Made by a program: the position numbers and the translations under genes | Notes under the pieces: generated by a model | Told to the model about the DNA's origin: nothing | Database searches by the model: none | Seen by the model: only the letters and a program-made list of their open reading frames with translations | NCBI RefSeq assembly: GCF_900101345.1 | Contig: NZ_FMUX01000009.1 | Span: 124,001-188,000, forward strand | Reading direction: 5' to 3' | DNA: 64,000 bases | Source: Desulfoluna spongiiphila | GTDB lineage: Bacteria > Desulfobacterota > Desulfobacteria > Desulfobacterales > Desulfolunaceae | In this document: one piece after another, positions 7,542 through 16,422 of the stretch | How the letters are laid out: each line of letters begins with the position of its first letter | Numbering within the stretch: the stretch's first letter is position 1

Positions 7542-8061
7542 TTTTTTTGGTAATAATAAATTATTGGAGAGTGTTGTGAGTGACGACAAATTAAAGGTCG
7601 CAGCAAGTACAACTGCTGCAGGTGCCGCTGGAACAGCAGCTTCTTTGACAGCTGTTTCAACAATGGGTTCTGTCGGTGGATTGTCAGCCGCTGGGATGAC
7701 ATCTGGTTTAGCTGCAGTTGGAGGTGTTGTTGGCGGCGGGATGGCAGCGGGCATTGGTGTCGCTGCAGCACCCGTTCTTGCTGCGGGGGCAATTGCTGCT
7801 ACATTAACAAGTGATGAAATTGAGACAGATGAAAAAATAGCTGCCGGTGTCGGTGCAGGAGCAGGAATTGCCGGTTCGGTAGCAACCGTTTCAACCGTTG
7901 GCGCAGTTGGAGGCCTTTCAGCAGCTGGCATTACGTCTGGCCTTGCCACAGTTGGTGGTGTTGTTGGTGGTGGCATGGCTACCGGAATTGCAGTAACTTG
8001 TGCAGCACCTCTTGCAGTTGCAGGAGCAGCATATGGTTTGTACAAATGGCTTAAAGACTAA
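7537..8061 (+). CDS. Glycine-zipper membrane protein with duplicated repeat (cassette 9)
   Basis: 174 residues from ATG 7537; an in-frame GTG at 7576 has a better ribosome site (GGAGA five bases upstream). The body is built from Gly, Ala, Val and Ser and contains two copies of a ~45-residue unit: VGGLSAAGMTSGLAAVGG-VVGGGMAAGI and VGGLSAAGITSGLATVGG-VVGGGMATGI. The units are separated by a polar linker (TSDEIETDEK), and the end is YGLYKWLKD. Such paired glycine-zipper hairpins suit membrane insertion or pore formation, like some bacteriocins. I know no function for the family, and no immunity gene is seen. Confidence 0.7.
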   Translation: MAFFGNNKLLESVVSDDKLKVAASTTAAGAAGTAASLTAVSTMGSVGGLSAAGMTSGLAAVGGVVGGGMAAGIGVAAAPVLAAGAIAATLTSDEIETDEKIAAGVGAGAGIAGSVATVSTVGAVGGLSAAGITSGLATVGGVVGGGMATGIAVTCAAPLAVAGAAYGLYKWLKD

Positions 8062-8151
8062 ATGTAATTAGCAAATCAAGTATGCCCGACTGCCAACGCT
8101 ACGCATGGTTCCCTCGCGTAGCTCGGCGGCGGCATCTCCCCAGTGTTATAT
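8059..8151 (+). repeat. attC site, last cassette of the array
   Basis: Follows the stop of the glycine-zipper gene. Inner arms GCTACGC and GCGTAGC are perfect complements, and the site ends in GTGTTATAT (core 8145-8151). It is the last attC seen; the prophage begins about 125 bp further on, and the stretch between (8152-8277) holds no recognisable feature. Confidence 0.65.
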
Positions 8152-8277
8152 TTTCAATTTAAACCTATGACTTCATTAATCTCATGTGTAAGCGTTTTGA
8201 TCAAAGAGGTCCATCTTTCTGGTTCACATACGTAAAAATCGAGCCTCCTTATAGGTGGATTGTGATCTATTGGGTCG

Positions 8278-9999
8278 CTACAACTTAAAAACTGTAGTGA
8301 TCTCAACAGACTCAGGCTTATGCTCATTCAAATACCCTTGCACCATTGCCTCAAGCGCCTGATTCCGCGGTGCCTCCTGCAGGGCATAGCCTGTTTCGAT
8401 AAGGGGGTCCTCCTGTGCTTCTGCCGCGATCATAACCTCCCACACAGAGTCCCCATCGCGAGTCCAGTCAGCTCCTATAGTGGCGCGCAACTTAAATGCA
8501 CCTTCACCTTTTTTTCTATTCATCCGGGAGGTGTATACCTGGCAAACGGCCCTATCTGTGTTTATTACAGCCGCGTTGCATACAGCGTCTATGTTCTTCC
8601 TCGTCACAAAATCGGGATCAAAATGAAATGACAATGCGTCCCCTTCCTGGACATATTTCATGGTGTCATCAAAAAAACCATGCGCCATGGGTGTACCCGA
8701 CCCAAGAGGACAAATAAGTGTGCAGACAGTGGTAGCCGATGACTCCCAGATATTATACTGTATCCCCCCCTCTTTAAGGCAGAGGAACGAAGACACCGTA
8801 TTGGCATTATACTCTCTTTTTATTGCGCATATCCCTCCAGATGACATGGGTGACGCGCCATTCAAACAGACCCCACCTGTATTGAGACTTGCCCCAAAGA
8901 TTGTGGCTCCACCGTAAAAAGTTCCGCTACTGGTGGTGCTCCCGCTATGCCAATAATAATCCCCCACATCCGGGTCAGGGGGATCACTCGGGCCAGAGCC
9001 TTGTGTAAAACGCGTCTCGTTTACATACTCAGTACCGTTACAGTTGCATGCTGTTTGCTCAGGGAAATATACAGGGCCGTCCTCATAGTCATTTATAGGA
9101 ACAGAATGGAAAGCGTCGTTCACGCTGGGAGGCGATACAGCATTTTGCAGCCAGCCCGATAAATCAGTAACGGTGCTCGGCATCGGAATAACATCACCCA
9201 CTTCATCATGTATGATGGCCCAATCATCCGTAGCCAAATCCCACACACCGGCAACATCGCCTATCGACATGTAGAGTTTCGGAGGGCACGGTTTGGGGTT
9301 GTCTTTGAACCCCACCACCTTTGGTGTGCCCCAGGTCCTCTCGAACATAATCAGAACCTCATCGCCCAATTTAAAGGCTCCCCCATTACAGAACAGATAC
9401 TCGATGTCGACACCTGATAACGTTGCGGTCTGGTTCACGCTCTGCTGGTTTACATCGGGGGCGCCCTCAAGGTTCACACTACATTCATCGCCGCTTATGG
9501 CTGTGATTGTCCCATACCGAAACCGAGGCTTATGTTTCTGGATCCCCGGCATGATGGCCCGGAGGAAAAAGGCTGAAGCCGGCCCCATATTCATGATCGG
9601 GTTTATAATCCCGTCCCGTTCAGCGTCATAATCAGCCTGGTCACCATTCACCCCCCCTGGGAAAATATTGACGCCCCTCGCCGGATCGTCCGGCACTTCG
9701 ACGGTGCCCACTATGCCGCTCAGTTCCTCATTCAAATCCGCAGCCCACACGGAAACCCGCTTTGTCTCAGGGATAGCTTCAAGCATGGCGACTACTTTTT
9801 GAAGTGCCGCCATCTGTATTTTCAAAAGCGGCATCCCGGTTTTGTCCTCTGTGAGCTCAAGCTTTTCAATCTCGGTTTGCAGCTCTTCTATCTGGGCCTT
9901 GAGCTGGACTATTCTGGCCTTTATACGGTCGAGGTTGTAGACGATATCAGCTTCATAGAGGCCATCCTCGCCGCCGGATATGATTGTGGCTTTACCCAT
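8278..9999 (-). CDS. Phage tail tip protein with coiled coil and OB-like domain
   Basis: 573 residues, start codon overlapping the stop of the upstream gene. Residues ~18-65 form a heptad-rich coiled coil (IVQLKAQIEELQTEIEKLEL). Residues ~165-235 look like the OB/beta-barrel of baseplate spike proteins (YGTITAISGDECSVNLEG ... FKLGDEVLIMFERTWGTPKVVGF). The rest is Cys- and Gly-rich beta structure (CNCNGTEY; GGATIFGASLNTGGVCLNG). It is the last gene of the tail operon and takes the position where lambda has its tip and fibre genes. Tip or adhesin role is inferred from position. Confidence 0.6.
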   Translation of the reverse strand: MGKATIISGGEDGLYEADIVYNLDRIKARIVQLKAQIEELQTEIEKLELTEDKTGMPLLKIQMAALQKVVAMLEAIPETKRVSVWAADLNEELSGIVGTVEVPDDPARGVNIFPGGVNGDQADYDAERDGIINPIMNMGPASAFFLRAIMPGIQKHKPRFRYGTITAISGDECSVNLEGAPDVNQQSVNQTATLSGVDIEYLFCNGGAFKLGDEVLIMFERTWGTPKVVGFKDNPKPCPPKLYMSIGDVAGVWDLATDDWAIIHDEVGDVIPMPSTVTDLSGWLQNAVSPPSVNDAFHSVPINDYEDGPVYFPEQTACNCNGTEYVNETRFTQGSGPSDPPDPDVGDYYWHSGSTTSSGTFYGGATIFGASLNTGGVCLNGASPMSSGGICAIKREYNANTVSSFLCLKEGGIQYNIWESSATTVCTLICPLGSGTPMAHGFFDDTMKYVQEGDALSFHFDPDFVTRKNIDAVCNAAVINTDRAVCQVYTSRMNRKKGEGAFKLRATIGADWTRDGDSVWEVMIAAEAQEDPLIETGYALQEAPRNQALEAMVQGYLNEHKPESVEITTVFKL

Positions 10000-11219
10000 T
10001 AGACCTCCGACACTTCCATGGCGCTTGCAACTCGACCGGTCGCGCTCATGCTCACTGTTGTGGTTATGGTACCAGCAACAAAGGACTGTCCAGCCGCATT
10101 CACGGTATCGCCGGGGTTAAGATAAAGGTCAGGCACAGCGGTCCTGATCCTATTTTTTCCCGATATGACAGACGATAAAACTGCATGATTAAGAACGACG
10201 GCTTTTGCCGATAAATATGTGGATTTCTGGCTGCCGGATAACGTAACAGACTGGCTTTTGCCGCCTTTGTAGTAATCGATGCTATCAAGGCTGACACGGG
10301 CTATGGGCTCCTCGAAAACAATGACCCCATCTAATTTATAGGCCATTGCCAGCACTATATCGCCGGCAAGCCTTGCCGATATCTCCTCAAAAAAACCAAC
10401 GCCAGGCACGACCACCTGAAGGTATGAAGGGTCCCCTGATTTTCGCCTTGATTGGAATGATGATATCGGCACAACGAGGTCAGAAAGGCCGTTTTTTGCC
10501 CCTGTAATAGTGCAAAAATAAAGCACCTGGGCCACATTCTGGGACCGGATAAATGCAAGCCATGCCTCAATATCATGTACGAAGGCCGTTATTTTAGGGT
10601 TGAGAGTAAAACGCAGGTCGTCAAAAACCGCCCCGGCCTTTATGTGAACTGTCAAAGCCATTGCGAGCGTAAAGACAGGGACATTAAAAGTAATGGTCCC
10701 ATCATCAGAGATGAGCGTAAGTTCTTGATTCGATACAGTGTCAGTTTCCGGGTGCTCTAAAATTTGCCCATCATAAATCAGTGTAAGGACATCTAAATTC
10801 GCCCCATATGTCGTGTCGCTCGATGTGAGTGCTGTCGTTGCGTAATAAATCTTTGTGTCTGCGACCCCTATGTTGGTATCTACGCCGCTATAATGGTAAT
10901 TATTTATCTTGATTTCATTAAAATCGATATCGTTGTTAAAGACGCATAAAAGCCTTTGGTTTGTGGCTTGGTATGTATTGGAGTTGCTTGCCCATGAGGT
11001 ATGTGTTGACACGCTGACCTTCGAAAGGCTGGTATCGAAAGCATATTTCGGGTAACGCCCCCCGGTAGAAGCAGTGGATGTGGCATAGGCGACATAGTCT
11101 GATTCAGTTAATGGTAATAAAGCCCCGTCCTTATAAAAATCGACGGACCTTATCCCCATATAAAAGGAATTCCCATGGTTGTTCGCAAAATCTAACGCGA
11201 CTGTTTTAGCTATAGGCAA
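9999..11219 (-). CDS. Phage tail protein, paralogue B of a tandem pair
   Basis: 406 residues. It shares its whole architecture with the gene at 11676-12755: N-terminal AKTVALDFANNHG ... IRSVDFYKDG, a ligand-binding-like beta domain (~1-150), then a conserved SDLVVPISSFQSRRKSG-PSYLQVVVPG block and the C-terminal PDLYLNPGDTVNAAGQSF ... ITTTVSMSATGR. The C-terminal half resembles a tail hub or baseplate beta domain and the N-terminal half a carbohydrate-binding sandwich, by inspection only. A 50-residue extra segment near the middle distinguishes it from its paralogue. Confidence 0.55.
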   Translation of the reverse strand: MPIAKTVALDFANNHGNSFYMGIRSVDFYKDGALLPLTESDYVAYATSTASTGGRYPKYAFDTSLSKVSVSTHTSWASNSNTYQATNQRLLCVFNNDIDFNEIKINNYHYSGVDTNIGVADTKIYYATTALTSSDTTYGANLDVLTLIYDGQILEHPETDTVSNQELTLISDDGTITFNVPVFTLAMALTVHIKAGAVFDDLRFTLNPKITAFVHDIEAWLAFIRSQNVAQVLYFCTITGAKNGLSDLVVPISSFQSRRKSGDPSYLQVVVPGVGFFEEISARLAGDIVLAMAYKLDGVIVFEEPIARVSLDSIDYYKGGKSQSVTLSGSQKSTYLSAKAVVLNHAVLSSVISGKNRIRTAVPDLYLNPGDTVNAAGQSFVAGTITTTVSMSATGRVASAMEVSEV

Positions 11220-11234
11220 GACTGACCCTCCCTC

Positions 11235-11666
11235 CTATATTTCTAACGAAAGGCCTCTTAATATAACTATATTACCGTCAGCCACCTGAATTGGTGCGCC
11301 GAGGTCAATATGTCCGAATACGGTTTTATCCACCGTTGTGTCATCATAGATAATTGCGGACTTAAAAGGCCCGATAATGCCACCTGTGGCGGTCCATTGA
11401 ACGTCATCCCAAGCAATCGTCGCAAGATCCTGTGCATCGTCTTCGATAACAGGTGCGGTTTTAGTCAAGGTCGCTGTATTTTGCGTATAGCCGTTCCCGG
11501 TGGCAAGTTGTGAAGCTGTAACGTCAGCAAGAGTGGCATGGCTGTCAGGGTCAAAGACGAAGGTATCGACCATCAATATAACCTTGAAAAGGTCATTATC
11601 CATATCGATAGCGTTAGTAAGAAGCATATACTTATAATGGTTTGACAACGTTGTTGTTACTGCCAT
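11235..11666 (-). CDS. Phage tail-associated protein of unknown function
   Basis: 143 residues between two paralogous tail genes in the late operon. It begins MAVTTTLSNHYKYMLLTNAIDM and reads DNDLFKVILMVDTFVFDPDSH, then a beta-rich Thr/Asp region with WDDVQWTATGGIIGPFKSAIIYDD. The sequence resembles small structural proteins annotated only as phage proteins. A structural role is inferred from position. Confidence 0.5.
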   Translation of the reverse strand: MAVTTTLSNHYKYMLLTNAIDMDNDLFKVILMVDTFVFDPDSHATLADVTASQLATGNGYTQNTATLTKTAPVIEDDAQDLATIAWDDVQWTATGGIIGPFKSAIIYDDTTVDKTVFGHIDLGAPIQVADGNIVILRGLSLEI

Positions 11667-11675
11667 GACACTCCC

Positions 11676-12755
11676 TTACAGCCCCGATATTTCCATACCG
11701 CTTGTGATGGTCCCGTTTGCACTGATGCTGACCGTCGTGGTGATCAACTCAGCGGTAAATGACAGCCCGCCGACGGCAACCGTATCCCCGGGGTTAAGGT
11801 CTAAATCAGGCACAGCCAACCCCACACGCAGAGTGCCTGAATTGAAGGAGGACCAGGTGACGTTGGACAAGGGAACTGTTTTGCCTGAGGTGTAGGTGGT
11901 CTGTTTGGACCCCGACAATGTAATAGATCCACTTTGAGAGCTCTTTTGATAATTCACGGTGCCCATATTGACGCGGGCTATTTCCCCTTGTGAAATGATG
12001 ACCTCCCCCATGCTGTATGTCATGTTGATCACCACATCCCCGGCAGGCCGCAACACGATGTCATCGTATCGGTCAAGGCCCGGCACCACGACTTGGAGGT
12101 ATGAAGGAGATCCGGACCTCCGCCTGGACCGAAAGGAAGATATGGGGACGACGAGATCAGAGAGGTTGTTTTCGGTCCCTGTTATCGTGCAAGCATAAAA
12201 TGCCTGCGCCAGTGCTATTGGAATGTCAGGGCCGCTATCTGTGGAGTCGCCCAACAATATGAGTGTTTCCGGGTCTTCGACATCACCTTCAACATGCTCC
12301 CGGAATGTGCCATCGAAAATTAGTTTCGAGTCAGTGATGGGTTCCCCATACACAAGATCAGAGTCATGATCAAAGGCGACTAAAGCAGTATAGATTTTTA
12401 CATCCCTAACTCCGAAAATAGTACCATAGCCCTCATAATGGCCGTTATTTATGACTATTTGGTCAAATTCAATGGGGTTCATAAAGGTGCATACTAAACG
12501 GATATTTTCAACCGCATAGTCGGTAGCGAACCCTGCCTCTTCGCTCCAGCTAACCTTCGGCAGAGAAGTGATGAACGCGCATTCTGGTAAATTGTCTTCG
12601 TAATAGTCACTCGCACCACAGAAGCGAATGCCCTCTATACCGATTGGTATCAGTTCTCCATTCAGGTAAAAATCGACACTTCTCAACTCTACCCAGTCCC
12701 CGCCATAGTTGTTCGCAATATCAAGGACCACAGTTTTAGCTGTATGAACGGTCAT
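11676..12755 (-). CDS. Phage tail protein, paralogue A of a tandem pair
   Basis: 359 residues. The N-terminal ~150 residues (AKTVVLDIANNYGGDWVELRSVDFYLNGE) form a beta domain like that of paralogue B; the C-terminal half has SDLVVPISSFRSRRRSGSPS and LDLNPGDTVAVGGLSFTAE. The pair arose by duplication, with the 143-residue gene between the copies. Divergence is strongest in the N-terminal domain, which may therefore carry receptor specificity (inference). Confidence 0.55.
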   Translation of the reverse strand: MTVHTAKTVVLDIANNYGGDWVELRSVDFYLNGELIPIGIEGIRFCGASDYYEDNLPECAFITSLPKVSWSEEAGFATDYAVENIRLVCTFMNPIEFDQIVINNGHYEGYGTIFGVRDVKIYTALVAFDHDSDLVYGEPITDSKLIFDGTFREHVEGDVEDPETLILLGDSTDSGPDIPIALAQAFYACTITGTENNLSDLVVPISSFRSRRRSGSPSYLQVVVPGLDRYDDIVLRPAGDVVINMTYSMGEVIISQGEIARVNMGTVNYQKSSQSGSITLSGSKQTTYTSGKTVPLSNVTWSSFNSGTLRVGLAVPDLDLNPGDTVAVGGLSFTAELITTTVSISANGTITSGMEISGL

Positions 12756-12764
12756 AGCGCCCCC

Positions 12765-13109
12765 CTATACTGATTTAGCTCTGACCAAAAACGTCAGCTT
12801 CAGGACACCGTTATCATACGATATGCCATCAATGGCCCCGTAATAGAACCCATTCCTGGTAGACATGTTGACCAATGGGCTGCGAGCTCTCATTGCCTCC
12901 AGTGCTATGCCCTGAGCCTCCGTGATTTCCGCCTCGATTGTGATTGTACGGTCCGATTCGGAAACACCTGAATTTACCATAACGCTGCCACCGTCCAGGG
13001 TAGCGACACGCGACACCCTGGAGTTGAGGGTCCCGTGGCTTGACGAGGGCAACTCCTCCACGACAAAGGGAGGATCACTGCCGGCGATTATGTGGGTTAT
13101 GCTGATCAT
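12765..13109 (-). CDS. Phage minor tail protein (gpM-like position)
   Basis: 114 residues, beta-rich, directly downstream of the tape measure gene with a four-base gap, the position of lambda gpM. Sequence includes SSSHGTLNSRVSRVATLDGG and ITIEAEITEAQGIALEAMRA. Homology to gpM is not evident from the residues alone, so the assignment rests on position. Confidence 0.5.
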   Translation of the reverse strand: MISITHIIAGSDPPFVVEELPSSSHGTLNSRVSRVATLDGGSVMVNSGVSESDRTITIEAEITEAQGIALEAMRARSPLVNMSTRNGFYYGAIDGISYDNGVLKLTFLVRAKSV

Positions 13110-13112
13110 TGT

Positions 13113-15719
13113 CTAACCTCCGAGGATCATCTCAACCCCTTCAGCGTTCGCTTCGAGCTGTGCCATTTTTAAGATTTCGTGAAAGATCATTTCAAGGGCA
13201 GGGGTAAGCCCCTCGGCGTGGACTGTCAGTGAAACATCGCCATCCTGCAGGGCCTTTGTCTTCGCTTCATTATATTCGATCTGTGACTCTGTTAATTTCT
13301 TCTGTAAATCAAAGGACTGCTTCCTGAGCTCATTTTCTTTTTCGATCTGTCTTTCGATGTCCCACTGGTCCAATTGAGATGCCCCGTCCCCCATGCTTTC
13401 AAATAAGCTGGCGATAAGGCCACCCGTACTTTCGATGCCCACATTTATTGACGCAAATGCCGCCTCCATAACCTTCGCGGAAGCCTCAGCCTCGGCGATG
13501 TCAAGCTTGGCCTGCCACTCCACCTCTGACTGCATCAATTCAAACTCGCCTTTTATGATAGCAAGCCTCTCGTCGATATCCCCCTGGAGCTGGATTTCAA
13601 TTTGTTTTTCAGTTGGAACGGCCTCGTCAATTTCTTTCAGTTTTTCGCTGGCTTTTGAAGCATCAGCATCCACAACCATCATGATCGGAGAGCCGTCGGC
13701 CTTTTCACCGACTTGTTCCATAACAACCTCGACGGCTTCTATTGCCCCGGTAGGGTCGACATCTGTGGCCAGGACGAGGACGCCACTCTCCGCGAGTTCG
13801 GCGGTGAGCTCTTCATGGTCAATCTGGGCCTGGAGGGATACAGGGCCTATTTGCTCCGCAAAATCCTCACCACTGAATGGATCGGCCTCTATTTTTGCGA
13901 GGATTTCAAGCTGCCGGTCGCTCTCCGCAATCTCCTTGTCAAGTTTTGCAATGGCGCGCTCAGTCTCAGCTATTTTGGCAAGGGCTTTTGCTGTATCAAT
14001 GTCCATCTCTGGGGCCTGGGTACCGGTCCAGTTAAACAGCTTGTCGGAAAACTCAATGATTTTATACGCGGCTTCATCAAGGACAGGAAACAGGTCTCTC
14101 AGGATATTACCCGTATAGACCCCAATCGCCCCTGCCGCGACCACCATGGCGGCGGGGGAGGCGTAGAAGGCAGCGCTCAGACCCTTTACACTCGAGATTG
14201 CTGGGGCTATCTTGCCAGGCAAACCGATCGCAACGCTGGAGAGAACACCAAAGCTTTTGACGACGCCACTCACTGCTGAAACGCCCCCGCCTATCGCACC
14301 GATTGCTGTTCCTATCCCGAGAATGTACCCAAGGCCGGTTTTCGTTTCACTGCTGAGGCCGTTGAACTCCTCAACCACATCAACTATTATGCCGACGATA
14401 GGAGAAAAGGTTGTAACAATACCCTCCGTGACATCAACGACACTCTGAAAACTATCAACAACGAACTGGATAGCGTTCTCCAACCCCTCCAATGTCGTTA
14501 GGTCAAAATCATTATTGGCGAGCACATCCCCGAGAGCTCCCCAAAGTTCATTAACGCTACCCATCAAGCCCGAAAAATCCACGTTATTGAGTGCTTCTGG
14601 CGCTACCTCCGCAATATCTGTAAAAAGATTCGATATCTTTTCTTTTGCGGCCTCCCACATTTCTAAATCGCCAAAACTACTTGAGACAGTTCGCCACGCG
14701 GAAACCATCTTGACCTCAAAAGATTCGGGATCGACCGCCAATAACGACTTTTTAAAATCCTCCAATTTAACGATAGTGGTGTCTATCGATAGGACCGCAT
14801 CTGTACCAAGATCTTCAAACTGTGTCCCGATCAACCCAACGCCAGCCTGCATAACCGTTGAGGCATCGGTTGTTTCATTCAGTTTCTGAATAACAAGGTT
14901 GAAGGCGTCCGCAACAGTCACCTTGCCGGAGTTCAAATTTTCCTGTAGCGCCTCATTATCAATCCCGATTGAGGCAAGGGATTCTGCTGTCAACTTACTG
15001 CCATCTTGTATCCGAACACGGAATTCTTTGAACGCGTCTGCGGCCTTATCAGTCCCGAGCATCCCCTCCGAGAAGCCGGTTTTTATGACAGAGAAAAACT
15101 CAGCTGCGCTCATTTCACCGTTAGCAAATTGAGTTGAGTACTCATTTATCGTTTCAGTGAAGTCCCCAGCGTTATCAAGACCCTCTTGGAAACCCTTGGC
15201 AACAAACCCAAACGCCTCCTCAGATGAAAGCCCAAAGTTCTCCATCAAGGTTTTTGCCGCTGCCATGGACTGATCGATGTCGACACCAAACACGGAGGAG
15301 ATTTTCATAGCTTGCTTAACAACTTTACCGACATCTACCTCTGCGTTATCACCAAACCGCTTTTGTGCAAGCGTCACCGCGTCAAAGGTGTCAACAAGTT
15401 CTTCGCCAAAACCTGCGGAATAGACCTCTTTTGCTATTCCTGCAAACTTTTCAGCCTCTTCCGCTGGGAGCCCCAGGGATGCGGTCATACGCTTGGTCTG
15501 CGTCTCTATGTCGCTACTTGCCTTTACTCCAGCGATAGCAATCCCAGCGATAGCCGCATTGAGAGCCATAACCTGCTTAGTAGCATTCACAAACGGCTCG
15601 CCAAAATCTTGCATCCCCTTACCGGCAGCGTCGAGATCATCAGAGATCTTGTCGATTTCCTTGGAGACGTTGTTTTCGGCGTTAAACAAAACCGCCACTG
15701 TGCGAGTCAAATCGGCCAT
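13113..15719 (-). CDS. Tail tape measure protein
   Basis: 868 residues. It starts MADLTRTVAVLFNAENNVSKEI, followed by the TMP family pattern IETQTKRMTASLGLPAEEAEKFAGIAKEVY at ~70-100. It has a hydrophobic centre at ~440-560 (GLGYILGIGTAIGAIGGGVSAV; AAMVVAAGAIGVYTG) and long C-terminal coiled coils (~590-830). The length sets tail length by analogy with lambda gpH and predicts a relatively short tail. It follows the G/GT frameshift genes as in lambda. Confidence 0.9.
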   Translation of the reverse strand: MADLTRTVAVLFNAENNVSKEIDKISDDLDAAGKGMQDFGEPFVNATKQVMALNAAIAGIAIAGVKASSDIETQTKRMTASLGLPAEEAEKFAGIAKEVYSAGFGEELVDTFDAVTLAQKRFGDNAEVDVGKVVKQAMKISSVFGVDIDQSMAAAKTLMENFGLSSEEAFGFVAKGFQEGLDNAGDFTETINEYSTQFANGEMSAAEFFSVIKTGFSEGMLGTDKAADAFKEFRVRIQDGSKLTAESLASIGIDNEALQENLNSGKVTVADAFNLVIQKLNETTDASTVMQAGVGLIGTQFEDLGTDAVLSIDTTIVKLEDFKKSLLAVDPESFEVKMVSAWRTVSSSFGDLEMWEAAKEKISNLFTDIAEVAPEALNNVDFSGLMGSVNELWGALGDVLANNDFDLTTLEGLENAIQFVVDSFQSVVDVTEGIVTTFSPIVGIIVDVVEEFNGLSSETKTGLGYILGIGTAIGAIGGGVSAVSGVVKSFGVLSSVAIGLPGKIAPAISSVKGLSAAFYASPAAMVVAAGAIGVYTGNILRDLFPVLDEAAYKIIEFSDKLFNWTGTQAPEMDIDTAKALAKIAETERAIAKLDKEIAESDRQLEILAKIEADPFSGEDFAEQIGPVSLQAQIDHEELTAELAESGVLVLATDVDPTGAIEAVEVVMEQVGEKADGSPIMMVVDADASKASEKLKEIDEAVPTEKQIEIQLQGDIDERLAIIKGEFELMQSEVEWQAKLDIAEAEASAKVMEAAFASINVGIESTGGLIASLFESMGDGASQLDQWDIERQIEKENELRKQSFDLQKKLTESQIEYNEAKTKALQDGDVSLTVHAEGLTPALEMIFHEILKMAQLEANAEGVEMILGG

Positions 15720-15727
15720 TTACGTTC

Positions 15728-16317
15728 CTATTTGAGCGTCTTGTAGTACAGATCCCAAAGGTTTAACTCGGTGTCCGTCAAATACCCCTGAGGGAAGATA
15801 TCCGGCCGGGCCTCATACATAAACCGACCGCTGACTTTGCATATTGCTAAGCTTGCCCTGATGCTTCCATCGCTCCAGAGCCTTTGGGCTTTCCCGGCTC
15901 CATGCCCTTTCCGGTCAGCTCAAGGATTTTGTTGGTCAGGGTGTAGAACTCCACGGGGAAACGCTCACAGAGCATCAGGGCAAGGTCGGTATCGCATGCC
16001 GGTTCAACACTCCCGAGAACAAGCTGTTCGATCCTTTCCGCTATGTTCTGGGGGACCTCATCGACACCGAGGGCCTTCTTGAGCCCCTGCACCTTCTCGT
16101 TCTTAGTCGATGCCTCTATCGCCTCAAGGATCGCGGCAAAATTCTTGTTTCTGGCCGCTGCCTCTTTGGTTTGGCCGAGCTCCTGGCCGGTCAATCCCCG
16201 CACCACCCACACGGGGTTTTCTCCCTCCTCAAAATAGGCAGACAGGTCTTTCACGGGAACGTCTTCTGTTCGGGTTTGAAACTTGGTTTTTTTGAACTTT
16301 TTTACATCGAAACTCAT
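15728..16317 (-). CDS. Tail assembly chaperone G-T fusion by -1 frameshift
   Basis: The 0-frame product is the G-like protein ending at 15847. The heptamer G GGA AAG at minus 15895-15889 (codon 143) lies in the correct phase for -1 slippage and is the same heptamer used by phage lambda G/GT. After the slip the frame is open for 53 codons to a TAG at 15728, giving a C-terminal extension that ends PDIFPQGYLTDTELNLWDLYYKTLK. This explains the otherwise geneless 130 bp before the tape measure gene. The predicted fusion has about 196 residues. Slippage itself is inferred. Confidence 0.8.
15847..16317 (-). CDS. Tail assembly chaperone, gpG-like
   Basis: 156 residues: MSFDVKKFKKTKFQTRTEDVPVKDLSAYF, then WVVRGLTGQELGQTKEAAAR and a helical middle, typical of small tail assembly chaperones upstream of tape measure genes. 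It lies between the tail tube gene and the tape measure. The C-terminal ~14 residues are replaced in the frameshift product. Confidence 0.8.
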   Translation of the reverse strand: MSFDVKKFKKTKFQTRTEDVPVKDLSAYFEEGENPVWVVRGLTGQELGQTKEAAARNKNFAAILEAIEASTKNEKVQGLKKALGVDEVPQNIAERIEQLVLGSVEPACDTDLALMLCERFPVEFYTLTNKILELTGKGMEPGKPKGSGAMEASGQA

Positions 16318-16422
16318 AAGCCCTCCAGCTCGAGGCCAGCGAATAAAGGCAGGGGAAAACAGGTGCTGGATTCCTGTGGTTCAGTCTCGGTTGCTGCCGG
16401 GACTTATCCCCCGCACTGGATT

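Noticed and set aside
7485..8045. Minus-strand Ala/Pro/Thr-rich frame of 186 codons
   Set aside because: It is the complement of the glycine-zipper gene, whose orientation and attC fit the array. The composition is that of a shadow.
8226..8253. CACAT...AATCGAGCC resembling the selC 3' end, as a left attachment site
   Set aside because: Only two short blocks match with different spacing. Attachment cores in tRNA genes are normally exact over 15 or more bases.
13393..14118. Plus-strand Ser/Ala-rich frame
   Set aside because: Antisense to the tape measure gene, without a promoter or known family.
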